Assembly (NCBI GenBank): GCA_018350325.1
Contig: JAEVLN010000026.1
Span: forward strand, 860,159 to 924,158
Origin: Globodera rostochiensis
Taxonomy: Eukaryota > Nematoda > Chromadorea > Rhabditida > Heteroderidae
Length of the DNA: 64,000 nt
Direction: 5' to 3'
The notes beneath the pieces were generated by a model. The model ran no database searches. It was not told where the DNA came from and saw only the letters and a program-made list of their open reading frames with translations. Every line of letters begins with the position of its first letter. Within the stretch, counting starts at the first letter, position 1. The position numbers and the translations under genes were made by a program. This document shows positions 44,844 through 56,380 of the stretch, one piece after another.

Positions 44844-47800
44844 TCACTTTCTAGGTGCCTTCGGCAATGTGAATTTGAAATTCGGGCCAAAATTTGCTTC
44901 AATTTTGGTGCCAAGTACATACACCGAAATGCATGGAAATAAATCGGCGGCAAAATCGACATGCAACCCGGCAGTATCTGAAAATAAACAAAACGAAATA
45001 AATTAAATAAATAAAATGATTTATTAAATCCAAAAATAATGGGCCATCGATTAGACCTTAAATTAAAGAAACAACCCAAAAGTGGTTAAATGGTCCTTTT
45101 TTATTTATTTTTATTTATTTCTTTCTCACTCAAACGCTCTCCGTTTAGCGTGTAAATGATTTGGCGATTTGCCAAATCGACGCCGCAGCCGATGACGTCA
45201 CCGACGCCAAACCCTTCGACGTCGTTATCACTATCATAGTTAGTAGCCTCGGCTCCGACTCCCTCAGCCCAAAAAGTGCCATTGTTTGCGTATGCGTAAG
45301 TGCCTTTGTTTTCCCCAACCCATTTGTCCAATGGCATTTGTTTGGTTGCGAGTCCAATGTGAATACCACTAAATAAGTTTTAAAGGAAAATGCTTCTAAA
45401 GCATTTTGAAGCACAACTATTTTTATTTATTTAATTTACTTTCCTTTCCCCGAGATGGTCACTTCGTAGTAGAAAATGCCGAATTTTCCTTTTGGAATTG
45501 GCCGTTCGGCGAGGACAGAGCGCCACTCTGAAAAGAAGGGCATTAATTTTTTAATCAAATCACTTTAACAGAATAATATTTACCCCCATTCTTTCCAATA
45601 ATTTGAACAATCAATCGGGCGGGCTCAGAAAGCGCGAGTTTCTCGTGACGTGCAGCGGAATCCCATCGATTTTGAAGGGTTAGCCCTAAGGAAATATAAT
45701 TTTATTTTTAAAATATAAAATACAATTTCGCTTTTGTGCAGGTAAATGAATAAAAAGTGGCAGTTTTTGAGGAAAAATTGCAGTATTTGGGTACCTCGCC
45801 AAATTGGACGTATTATAAATCAATCGACTTCACGCTAAGCCTAACGCACGAATCCGTAAAAATTTTTTGGCGGAAACCACTTTGAAGCAAGTTATGAGCC
45901 CAGGACTGAAGTGTCTTTTTCAGTGGGGACTCAGTTGTCCACTGATTAAAAAATGGGCAAACTCGAATGGAACTGAATGATACCTAGTGGGCGCATGGTG
46001 AAGTCAAAAGGTGGGTGTGTGAAAAGCTATTTTCATTAACGGCTAAGTTAAAGTTGTCTGCGGAGAAAGGGGGTTCATTTTTACTTTGGTACTGATTTCT
46101 ATATGCAATAAATACTCCTACCGTATACCCTCTTTTAATCCCCCCTGCTCTTAATCCCCCACCCTCTAATAATTTCGCCCTTTATGAGAAGGTTAAAAAT
46201 AATTCCCCATGGGGGATTAAAAGTGGATATACGGTAATGACTATAGGCATTTTGATAGGTAAACGGCAGGGTGACCACCTGTAAGAGCACGTCTATTAGT
46301 TGGGAAATGCAGCTGGTAAGGCTTGGGAAGAGCGCGGTCAGGATGAGAATGGTACTGATACACGCCGGCCTGCTCGGCCTCCTCCAACACCCCGGACGGA
46401 ACTGTCAAAAGCAAAATTCAACCAAATTTTGAAGGTGAATTGTAAAAATAGATTAGATTTGGGGTTATTTTAAAATTCAAACTTCCAATCCAAATGAATG
46501 ATACCAATATTCTCAGTAAAATGCTTTTGAGGGATGAGCGGAAAACGAATTTTGAAAATTGCCGGGCCGAGCATTGCGCGTCTATTCTTCGCCGAACACT
46601 CTTTCCCTTTTTGACGGCATTTTTTGTCCGCCCAGCGAAGTGCCTAATTAAAAACAAATTAAAAAATTCTGAAAAAACCATAATTAAAAATTAGATCTAT
46701 TTAGATTTGTTTGTTTGAAATTATTTTAATTTGTTTTATTATTTTGTATAAATTTACGGCATTCCAAATTGCAATTTCTTCGCTGATGCACAGTTCGTCA
46801 CGGGCCAAAATCTCGCACAACAATTGCTGATCCATTTGCAAAAACGCTTCGGAGAGGATCAAAGCGCCCGCATTTTCATCGATGTAACCCAAACACCGGC
46901 GGGCAAAGTCCCAAAATAAATAAAAATTGAAAAATATAAAGTTTAACCCGCTTTATATTAGCTTCGAAAATCTGAAAAACACCCCAAATCACTTCTATAC
47001 GACAACAAATTTAATTGAAGCCTTTATAATATTTAAACCGGTTATTGAAATTATTTCAGAAAATAATTTCCAAAATAAAATAAATTATTATAAGTCACCT
47101 CTTTTCCAAGAAAGCGAGCCCGGTCAAATGCGACAAAAACATTGCGCAACTCCGGTATTGGAAAGTTCAAGCACGAATTGACAAGTTCCGGAAGATTATA
47201 TTTGTCGGCTAAAATAAATTAATCCATTAAAAACATTTTTGTTTTTGAAATTATCAAAACTAAGAACTTTCACGGCAATTTTTAATAAATTTCTCAATAA
47301 TTATATTTCTAGATTAAATTGCAAATTCAATTTCTTAAAATTCACCCGCATAAAGCACAGAAATTGCATTGTCCCCGTTCAGTTCACTCAAATCATCGGC
47401 GTAAATGAAGGCTAACATCGCCTTGAACGCCCCCACCTCCTCGTCGGGCACCTTCACGGGCTTAATCTCTTCCGAAAAGCCTAAAAATCATTTAAAAAAT
47501 TTAAACAAATTTTACGCACCGGTCCCAGCGGCGGCGGCGGCAGCCTTTGCATTTGCCTCGTCAAACCGGAACATTGCCACAAAAACGTCAGAGGCTATCT
47601 CCAGAATCGCTTTATGTGCCTTCACAAGCTTCAAATTCAAACAAAAAAAAATTAAGAAAAAAATAATTTATAAATCTAAAATTATTTAATCTATCCCCCA
47701 AAACTCGCCTTTTTTTTGTCTCCTTTCCCCACCAAAAAGTGAACGTCCGCACGATGGCCCGTGTCCAGCAAATGCCTCATCCGCCTCGCCAAAGAGTTTG

Positions 47801-48211
47801 CTTTTCGCGCTTTACAAAATGTGTTATTTATAATCGTAGCTAAATTAATTTTAATGCGAAAATAAATAACACAAAATTTTCAGGAAATTTTTGTAAAAAA
47901 ACAGTTTTAATTTTAGATCTCGTAACCATCCGTATCCGTTGATTCAGCATTGCCAGAACTGGATGATCCTCTTTCGAGTTTGGTGTTTTTGTTTGGCGAT
48001 GCATCTGAATTCTCTACGTGAGTCAGTCAAAAATTTAAGTTAAAATATTTCGATATTTACATAAATTTTTGTTAGTCACCCCACCCACTGAAAAGCGATA
48101 AAATATTGCGCCAAATTTTTAATTTGAAACAAATTTATTCTGACCCGTTTCCAGCAGAATGGAAGCGGCCACAAGTATGCAAATTGCGGCCAAGAAGAGA
48201 AAGGTGGGCAT
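44844..48211 (-). CDS. Signal peptide-BTB-BACK-SPRY protein B (538 aa model)
   Basis: Thirteen exons (minus): 48211-48145, 48013-47927, 47839-47709, 47628-47520, 47480-47346, 47208-47099, 46910-46758, 46643-46505, 46401-46279, 45685-45584, 45527-45440, 45368-45130, 44977-44844; 1,617 nt, all phases agree, no internal stop. Approximate layout: signal peptide 1-22 ([17 protein letters not shown]), linker 23-52, BTB 77-178 ([12 protein letters not shown]), BACK 195-300 ([27 protein letters not shown]), SPRY 352-538 ([40 protein letters not shown]). It is the inverted paralogue of the gene at 1.8-5.7 kb. The donor after exon 3 is GC, and exon 7 is preceded by GG, not AG. Transcription of BTB-BACK as a separate nested gene cannot be excluded. 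Confidence 0.7.
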
Positions 48212-49565
48212 TTTGATTTAATTACAAATAAAATCGTTTTGAATGATGGCTTTCTGCTGCATGCCACCGCTTTTATACGCCTTTAATCGCAGGCTTAGAA
48301 GTGCCTTTGTTTTAAAATAGCATTGCCAGCGAAGAGAGTGGAGGGGACGCGAAAGAATGCGTTGGCATTTACGAAAAGATTGCCTTACTCCAACAAAGAA
48401 TATGCCAGAAATGGAGCGCGGCATTTGGGGCCCCCGGTTTATGCCATTTTTTGGCGGGGGGGGGGTTGGGTTGAAGCATTACGGCTAATGTATTGTATAG
48501 AAAAGCGCCTGGAGGGGATGCGGGAAAATACGTTGGCATTTTTACATATACATTGCCTTACTCCAACAAAGAATATGCCAGAAATGTAGGGCATTTGGGC
48601 CCCAATTTTTTGGGGGGGGGGTTGACGCATTAGGGCTAATGTATTGTATGGAAAAAGCGCCTGGAGGGGATGCGAATGCGTTTGCATAGATGGCTTTTTT
48701 TTGACATATACATTACCTTACTCCAACAAAGAATATGCCAGAATTGGTTGGCATTTGGGGCCCCCTGTTTATGCCAATTTTTGGGGGGGGGGGTTAAAGC
48801 ATTAAGGCTAATGTATTGTATGGAAGAAGCGCCTGGAGGGGATGCGGAGAATGCGTTGGCATTTTTACATATACATTGTAGAAGTGCCTTTGTTTCAAAA
48901 TAGCATTGTCAACGAAGAGAGTGGAGGGGACGCGAGAAAATGCGTTGGCATTTACGCAAAGATTTCCTTACTCCAACAAAGATATATGCCAGAATTTGAG
49001 GGCATTCGGGGCCCCCTGTTTATGCCACTTTTGGGGGGGGGGGTGAAGCATTAGGGCTAATGTATTGTATGGAAAAGCGCCTGGAGTGGACGCAAAAAGA
49101 ATGCGTTGGCATTTACGCAAAGATTGCCTTACTTCAACAAAGAATGTGACAAAATTAGTCGTGGCATTTGGGCCCCCTGTTTATGCCACTTTTGGGGGGG
49201 GGGGGGTTGAAGCATTAGGGCTAATGTATTGTATGGAAAAGCGCCTGGAGGGGACGCGAAAGAATGCGTTGGCATTTACGCAAAGATTTCCTTACTCCAA
49301 CAAAGATATATGCCAGAATTGCGCGGCATTTGGGGCCCCCTGTTTTTGCCACTTTTGGGGGGGGGGGGATTGAAGCATTACGGCTAATGTATTGTATAGA
49401 ACAAACGCCCCTAGGCAGAGTATATGGCCAAAGAAGCAGAGATATTGGTCGATAAATCTGAATTGAATTTTGCATATGACAGGGGCTGCTTTAAGCGTGT
49501 AAGGGCTGACGTGGAACTTTTGGGCATCCTCTAAATTTCTATTTTCGTGCACTTTTTTACGAAAC
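48212..49565 (-). promoter_or_regulatory. Amplified promoter array upstream of gene B
   Basis: After a proximal promoter with TATA box (reverse of 48271-48280) and an ATGCCA at 48261-48266, a unit of about 150-190 bp is repeated about six times between 48,320 and 49,410. Each unit has GCGTTGGCATTTAC, CCTTACTCCAACAAAGA, ATATGCCAGAA, GGCATTTGGGGCCCCC, a poly-G run, GGGCTAATGTATTGTATGGA and GCGCCTGGAGGGGA. Units therefore carry about three TGGCAT/ATGCCA words each. Gene A (1.36-1.79 kb) and gene C (25.8-26.15 kb) have a single unit. Homology to the gene A flank ends near 49,565. Confidence 0.75.
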
Positions 49566-50164
49566 CCCAAAGGAGGGTCAGGGGTTCGAAAATTGGTCGA
49601 AATGAAAGTCAGATTTGAATTCTACGCCCCACAAATTCTACTTTTGATCACATTTTCGGATTTGGTAAAGGATATTAGTTTCTGTAAATTCCTATTGGTT
49701 ACGGTAATGAGAAATGTGATAGCATATATCGGTATGAAACATATGACATATCATAGCATCATTTTCGCGAAGCTCGAAGCCGAAGTTTCACCCAGCGCTG
49801 ACCTCGCCCCCGTTTTGATGTTCTGTTCAGTTTTTGAGCGCATTTATTTATTTGTGAGAAGAACATAAAATGTGATTTTTCGACAAACAATTTAACAAAA
49901 ATGCAAGAAAAAAAAAATTGAATTTTTTTATATATAACAGTTTCAGAGATGCCCACGTTCTTTTCGCTAAACTATTATTCTCAGCTAGGTTAGGGGATAA
50001 GAGCAGGGTAAAAAGGGAATAATTTAATGTTTGCAAATAAATTCCACGGAAATGAGGGCCAATGCGCTTATTATGTTTAGAATTTTTAAATTTAAAATCT
50101 GTTGGGGGAAAATAGCAAAGAATTCGACCGGAAAAAATTGGCATCGAATTTAATGCCGCCGCTT
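49566..50164. other. Intergenic, no gene seen
   Basis: Short ORFs on both strands without recognisable domains, separating the gene B promoter array from the 3' end of the cysteine-rich gene. Confidence 0.4.
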
Positions 50165-50968
50165 TTATTTGTTCCCGTTGATGAGACACGTGGGACAGCA
50201 CTGGTAGCTGCGGCCGATGCCTAACGGACCGCAGCCTCTGGTCTCAGTGCCATCGCAGTCGCAGCCCAATTGTTTGGCGGTGTTAAACCAAAAGCCGCAA
50301 CGGCTCCACGTGCAACTGAAAAGCCGCCGAATTTCAATTTGAATTTCAATTTTATTTAACTTTATATTTAAAATAGACGGAGCCGACGCTCTGTAAGGGC
50401 CGTCGCCAAACTGACGGACGAGCAAACAAAACGCTTTGGCCTCATAGGCCGAACAAACTCTGGTTCCGTTGGCCGCTTCCTACAAAATAAATTTTTTAAA
50501 ACATTTTAAAATTATAAAAAAGAAAAAGTCACCGCTAAGCAATTGCAAAATTTATCATCACAATTGATTTGACCGGTTTGTGCCGAATAACATCTGAAAT
50601 AAGCAAAATTGAAATGTGAGAGGCGTCACGTCAAAGTTCACAGGTCATGCGCCACACAACAATTTTAAATCCGTCTGAATTTTGAGTTTATACAAATTGA
50701 AAAAATGACTAAAAATAATTACTTTTTCTGGTCGGACAATCTCTTGTTACCGCATTCTCCGACATAAACTTAAATTGACAAAATTTGGCAAAATTCAAAA
50801 TCTATTTGCCATATTGAAGCGGTCACTCCCACAAAACCAATCCATTTTTATGAGAGAAGCGGGCGTTGTTGTGCCATTCGGGGAGGGTTCGTCACAAATT
50901 GCCACGGGAAATGCGATTAAAAAGATTAGTGAAGTAATTAAGCGTGATTTGATTCTAATTAGGCCCAT
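50165..50968 (-). CDS. Secreted cysteine-rich protein (153 aa model)
   Basis: Five exons on the minus strand: 50968-50838, 50768-50751 (an 18-nt micro-exon), 50593-50533, 50479-50379, 50315-50165 (462 nt, phases agree). It starts MGLIRIKSRLITSLIFLIAF, a signal peptide, with probable cleavage after the ICDE region. The mature part has about 16 cysteines, ending CTWSRCGFWFNTAKQLGCDC and YQCCPTCLINGNK. The pattern suggests a disulphide-rich extracellular protein; I do not recognise the family. The start was chosen because it places the hydrophobic stretch at the N-terminus. The micro-exon and the donor at 50,837 are the least certain parts. Confidence 0.62.
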
Positions 50969-51974
50969 ATTAGGAGAATTTGCGAAGCAAATTTGTTGTC
51001 GGCATTCATTCGCCACGGCTTATTTATAGGCAAATCAGCTTCACAAAAGGTCAAAGTTAAGCCATCATTTGGCGGCATCGGAGTTAACGTTCCGTCGGCT
51101 CAACGAAAAACGATTTTAATTTCTGTCAAAATTTTTATTTCAACCGAACATTTTAAGTTGCTCAGACTTTATTTAACGATTTTGCCTGTTTCACAATCGT
51201 CAGACAAATTTTACCAGTTTATAAACTTTCTGTCATTTGTTTACATATTCAATGAAATTTTTTGAATGTGCAAATAGTCGATGGAATGATTGAATTTTAT
51301 TGTCCTTTTAGCTAAGGTTGGTTGCACTGTACCGGTTAAACGGTTACGAAACCGGTTACGAAAACCCTCGAACCGGCGGTTTTAAGTTACCTAATTTTTT
51401 GAATAAAATTCCAAAACAGGTCAATTGAAGCTTCGTGTTCATTTACTTTTTTCGCTCGTCATTTTCAATGTCCCAATTTTTCTCAATCTCTCGCTTTAAG
51501 CTTGATAAAATATATTTTTTGAAATTTTGGACTAGAATTAAAGAAGTTTTTTTGTTTTATAATTAAACTTAATTTTAAGAAATCGTGGGCAATTGTTGTA
51601 TGGAACTGCTAAATCGTTCTGCAATTGATGCCTAACAGTTCCCGATCAAAACATTTTATCAATTCATTTTGTTTTCGAATTTTTCAATTATTTTTGATTC
51701 CGGAAAAGGGAAAACCAGGTTGGTTTCCGGATTTTTGGGTTGCGATTCCGGAAAAGGGAAGCCCACTGCAGGTCCCTCCTTTTGAATGATTTTGAGGTAA
51801 CAATTGATTTAAGGAATTGCCGGACAAAAAGAAAAAACAGAAGCAAAAAATATCTCCAACCTCAAAGCTTAGGGACAACAAAACAAGATTGATTAAAAAG
51901 AAAAAAGCAACAATTTCAATGCTTAGTCAATGTTCTCAGTCTGAATATTCCCTCCAAAGTCCGTCGTCCTCCAT
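50969..51974. other. Intergenic with ACCGGTT word cluster
   Basis: 51,325-51,385 is a cluster of ACCGGTTAAACGGTTACGAA-type words. 51,640-51,690 resembles the SPRY-gene 3' flank (AAAACATTTTATCAATTCAT). 51,690-51,780 repeats GATTCCGGAAAAGGGAA twice. No gene. Confidence 0.4.
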
Positions 51975-53536
51975 TCATTCATTTTCTGGGCTTTCGTTTG
52001 CGTCGAGGAGTCTGAAAATATAAAATAAAAGAGCGAAATGGGCGTAGATGGAATCTGGGATGGCTACAGATCTTTTTTAAACTGGACGTTTCGACATGAG
52101 TTTTAAAAGTTGCCTAAATGTCCAAACATCCTGGCACGTCTGGGAGAAACCGAGAGGCTATGGGGATGTGCCCCAACAATTAATTCAGCCTCTTTACCCG
52201 TCGCCGATGTCCCAGTCCTTGAAGGCAATGCAGATGCAATTCCACTGACGCCAATTCCGCGCAGCTGCCCCCGTCTCCCACTCAGCCCATTTTGCTTCGT
52301 CGCGCCCAACTGGGCAACAAACCAACCGCAAATAATAGTCTTCGCCAAATTGTTGCTTAATGTAACGCAATTCCAATCGCTCTCCCGTCAAAATGTTTTT
52401 CAGTTCAAATGGCACAATGACACCAAACCAAATGATACAGACAGATGATGAAATTGACCGGATCGGTCGATTTGAAAAATGCCTAAAATGGAATAATTGT
52501 AATTTAAAGCCGGAAGTCCAATAAGACAAAATTCAAAAAATCACCATTTTCAGTCCCTCCATTTCCGAATGAAAATTATAGATTTCCAACACCTTCGGAA
52601 TGCCATCTCCGCGCGGCGTACACAACCATTTAGCCAAAGCTTGTTCAGAAGAAGCGCCGGCACTGTCATCGGCCGGGAACGCGGGAAAAATAGTATCGCA
52701 ATGAATCAATCGGAGTTTTGGGCAATCGTTGAGAACGGTCGGAGAGAATTGGCGCCAACCGTCGAGTTGGAAGGTATACAAGTCAAGTCCGTAAATGTTG
52801 TCCTTGATCAAGGGCCAAATTCGGTGCCAAATGATCTCCCAACTGCGGTTTTCGTCCTCGTCTGTTCCAATGTAAAGATAGGTGCCTTTGGAATCGAAAA
52901 GGCGGCGAATGTTTTGGAGAAATTTGATGACATTTTGGTCGATGTACCTAAAGTTTATGAAAAAACAAATATTTAAAAGCTGATCAAATGACCTTATTTC
53001 AAGGACTCCGAATCCGATCACTTTGTCTGGCAGCGCTTTTTGCGGAATTGGCAGAAGACGCTCAACTTCTTCGCCAAAGCGTTTGACAATTTCAGCGCCA
53101 TTTCCCTCAGTTGCGCGACGGACTTCCAATTGACCCAACGTCCATTCCATCGATTTGAAATGCGCGTCCACCAAAAAGTCAAATCGGTCGCTGAGATGCG
53201 CAACTTTCAGTCCAAGCACAAAAGGGCCACAGAATTTGAAAACTTCGAACAAAAGGTCGTCACAAATAAAACTGAAAAACCGGAATTAAATGAGATGATT
53301 AGTGCCGCAAATAAACAATTTCCAGTTTTGTTAAAATTACTCAAAAATAGCAAAATTTTCTCGTTAAAGCGGGAAGGGCGTGAAAATCATCGAAAATTTC
53401 AAAATTTTTTCTTTCGCTAATGAAAAAAAGGCTTTCATTTCGGTGAGGTCGGGGCGATTCCACTGATCTTGTAGAAATAAAGCAGAACTCACATTGCTTT
53501 CAATTGTTTCTCCGCATTCTTCGGATTGTCAGACAT
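51975..53536 (-). pseudogene. F-box-like family member, frameshifted
   Basis: Paralogue of the gene at 17.5-19.2 kb with the same five-exon structure on the minus strand: 53536-53493, 53271-52993, 52947-52545, 52482-52198, 52011-51975. Motifs: [64 protein letters not shown], and the end LLDANESPENE. Exon 4 is 285 nt where phase demands a length one or two bases different, and the frame switches near 52,430-52,445, so the protein is broken unless this is a sequence error. Everything else, including all splice sites, is intact, suggesting recent loss. Confidence 0.82.
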
Positions 53537-53805
53537 TTTTTGCCGCTGCAAATCCAAATGATTTTTGTTTTCAATAAGTAATACTGAAAAAATGTAATTT
53601 TTAATACATACATATAAAAATGGACGAACCCCGACTCGTTCTCTACCTGCCAACTCGCTAGTACCCAATACCATTTTTCAAGCTTTTTTGCTCATAACTT
53701 TTTTCAAACCATAACTCCTTTAAGCATAAAAATGTCTAAAAATCTATTATTAATTTTCTTTCATCAAAAATTACTTTGGGTTCTATTTCTTCCACACCGC
53801 CTCCC

Positions 53806-55083
53806 ATGGAACAGGAGCAATACAACCCACTCGTCAATCCGAATCCATCTACATCAGCAACAAATGATGAACAGCATTTTTCAAGTGCAGAAGAAGTGGA
53901 TTCAGACCAGATTCTGTTAAGCGATGAATATGAACGAAATGTAAGCATAATTTCTGAATGTTTTTGAATTTGTTTAAGGTCCAATCTCCATTCAAACGCA
54001 AAAAGTACTCGCACAATATAAAATCGAAATTTGAAGCCAATTATGCAGAGAAGTTCAAAAATGAATTTATCCAGCGAAGTTGCAAAGACGAATACCAATT
54101 TTTCTGCAAAGCCTGTGACCAAAATTTGAAATTTCGCAAAGCGGGTGCAAGGGCGATTACTGATCACGTTGGAACAGAGAAGCACAAAAAAAATGTCGCC
54201 GTTTTGAACGCAAATGCGCCGATGACTGACTTTGTCAAACAAAAATCGGTCGGTATAACTCATTTATCAATAATGCTTTCAATTTTAAGGCTTCCGAAGA
54301 AAAAAGGGCATCACGAATATATACAATTTATAGAAACCAAAATTGCCGCTTCCAGCACTGATTAAACACCTTAACGCACTGAAACAGCGGCTTAATCTTT
54401 CGCTGAATGAGGAATTTTATGGTGAAGAAACAATGGATCTTTTGAGGAAATTGGAGCAAAACGGGGCGGCCATTGAAGTCAGAAAGTTGAAGCGCGCTTT
54501 TAAGGTGTTTCCAGTTCCGGTTTAAAAACGACCAATAAAATATTTCATTTAGCAATTTTACGCGAACTCTCAAAAATATTTGGAGGATTGGTCAGAGCAG
54601 TTCCTGGAGGCGTCTGAAGTCGTAGGAGATTGGGTGATTTTTGAATCGGAACCGACATTGGAAAAAGTCCGAAAGGCGTACAAACATTTTTGTGGAACAA
54701 CTGCAGAGGAGCTGGATGCTTTGTTCGGTGAAGTTGCGGAGCTGCAGCAAATTATGAAGCAGTTTGAAGACACCGGAGGAAACGACCAAACCGTGGACGA
54801 GAAATGGACGACAATTTTCAAAAATCGCAATTTTGTGCTTCTTAAATCACTCGTTTGTGCAATTCTCTCAATATTTCCTTCAAACTCTTTTTGTGAATCA
54901 GTCTTTTCTGTGGTTAAAAACATCAAAACGGATGAGCGCAACAGAATGGGAACGCCTCTTTTGAATGCCCTTGTTTCTATCAAATTCAACTCCGATTTGA
55001 CTTGCCCCCAAGCCCATAATTACTTCTTATCTCAGCCAAATTTGCTCAAAATGGTGAAAAGTGGTGATAAATATGTGATTTAA
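53806..55083 (+). CDS. hAT-derived gene: BED-like finger plus hATC, core missing
   Basis: Exon 1 53806-53940 (MEQEQYNPLV...) joins an exon from 53979 with a BED-like finger (FFCKACDQNLKF, then HVGTEKHKK) up to a donor near 54,250. Later frames are 54343-54525 and 54580-55083, the last carrying the hAT dimerisation signature SIFPSNSFCESVFSVVK. The transposase catalytic core between finger and hATC is almost absent. It is either a decayed hAT copy or a shortened, host-used derivative. The 3' end is followed by a TTTGCCGATAACATCCCTG terminus at about 55,211-55,229; no matching left terminus was found. Confidence 0.65.
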
Positions 55084-55467
55084 TGATAGTTCGAGCAATT
55101 TTATATGAAATTAAAGGCATAAAAAATTTTCCACGTTTTTTCCACGTTTTTGAAAAAATTTTCCACGTTTTTTCCACGTTTTTGAACTCGTTTTCCACGT
55201 TTTAGGGTTTTGCCGATAACATCCCTGGGGGGGGGTATTTTTCAACCTCTTTTTCAGAAATTACTAACAAAAAATGATAGTTCGAGCAATTTTATATGAA
55301 ATTAAAGGCATAAAAAATTTTCCACGTTTTTTCCACGTTTTTGAAAAAATTTTCCACGTTTTTTCCACGTTTTTGAACTCGTTTTCCACGTTTTAGGGTT
55401 TTGCCGATAACATCCCTGGGGGGGGGGGGGTATTTTTCAACCTCTTTTTCAGAAATTACTAACAAAA
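55082..55467 (+). repeat. Tandem duplication of hAT 3' end (~191 bp x2)
   Basis: 55,082-55,272 and 55,273-55,467 are almost identical, starting AATGATAGTTCGAGCAATTT, with four TTCCACGTTTT words, the CGATAACATCCCTGG terminus and a poly-G run whose length differs (about 8 versus 12). A very recent duplication or an assembly slip. Confidence 0.85.
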
Positions 55468-55556
55468 TGCAATTTTTGCACAAATTTTGACCCTTTATGC
55501 TAACAAAATCAATGACAGAATAGAAATTTTATTATTAAAAAAAAACATCAAAGTTC

Positions 55557-55775
55557 AGTTTGGGTGAGAAAGAAAAAAAACGGTGTGCAATTTAATTTTC
55601 AAGAAAAACGCGATTGTTTTTTACGTAAATAATTTTACTTGAGTTATTTATTAGTTTTTTGCAGATACTGCCAATTTATGTGTCTCTTCTGCCGCCGAAT
55701 TGTTTCCATGCGTTGTATTACCCTGTCACAAAAATTGAAGCCAAATTTTGACCAAATTTTGAATACGAATTCTGA
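55557..55775 (+). pseudogene. SPRY 3'-end remnant
   Basis: The sequence GTTTGGGTGAGAAAGAAAAA matches the donor region of the third SPRY exon, and after a TTTGCAG acceptor the text ATACTGCCAATTTATG...GAATTGTTTCCATGCGTTG matches the last SPRY exon of genes A and B. Frameshifts and a stop follow. It is followed by an AT-rich region without genes to 56,070. Confidence 0.7.
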
Positions 55776-56069
55776 TGAGGAGGGGAAGCCCCGGACAATG
55801 AAAAAAATTTTTTAAATTTATTTTTTCTTTTGAAAAATACAATTTGTTTTATTTTCAAATTTGTAGTGATTGATTTTTAGTTGCCTTTTTGCCAATCTGG
55901 GCTCGATAAAGAAATTGAACCAATGAAAAATGAGCTCTTTTTGTTAAGAATTCATTAAACAATCAATAAAACTAATTTATCAAAAAGAAAGAAAATAAAG
56001 TAAATAATCCAATGAATAATCTAACAGCTACAAAGAATATTTTAATCCCAAAAATAAATGTTTTTTCAG

Positions 56070-56380
56070 TTTTTCGAAAATGCCGACGACTTCGACCCTT
56101 TAGCGGCGTCCAGCGGGCACTCCGTAATTCTCCCAGCCATATTTTTTAACCTTATCGGCGAGCTTTGAATATATTTTTCTAATAGGTTTGATCGTTTATG
56201 TCGCCAAAACTCGTCTTCTCCATTCCGGTTCGTTCATCGGTTGCTTGGTTGGTTATTCAATTTTCTATCTTTAAATAATGACATATTTCTAAGGTTCCGC
56301 TCACTTGCAAAGAATTCCGGTCCATACTCGTCACAGAGTTCACGAAGTTTGTCATAATCCATGAGTTTAAAGGTCTTAAT
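56070..56380 (-). CDS. Short unrecognised ORF repeated in palindrome 1
   Basis: A minus frame starts at an ATG near 56,362 (MDYDKLRELCDEYGPEFF) and stops after 42 codons. The same reading continues past the TGA as LLEKYIQSSPIRL... to about 56,077. The copy in the right arm (from 59,199, plus) has the first part only, because the arm ends near 59,395. No family is recognised. Confidence 0.3.

Noticed and set aside
48323..49570. Many ORFs of 60-100 codons on both strands
   Set aside because: They are translations of the repeated promoter unit and shift frame at each poly-G run.
53489..55083. Minus-strand ORFs up to 175 codons opposite the hAT-derived gene
   Set aside because: They are antisense shadows of the plus-strand BED/hATC coding frames.
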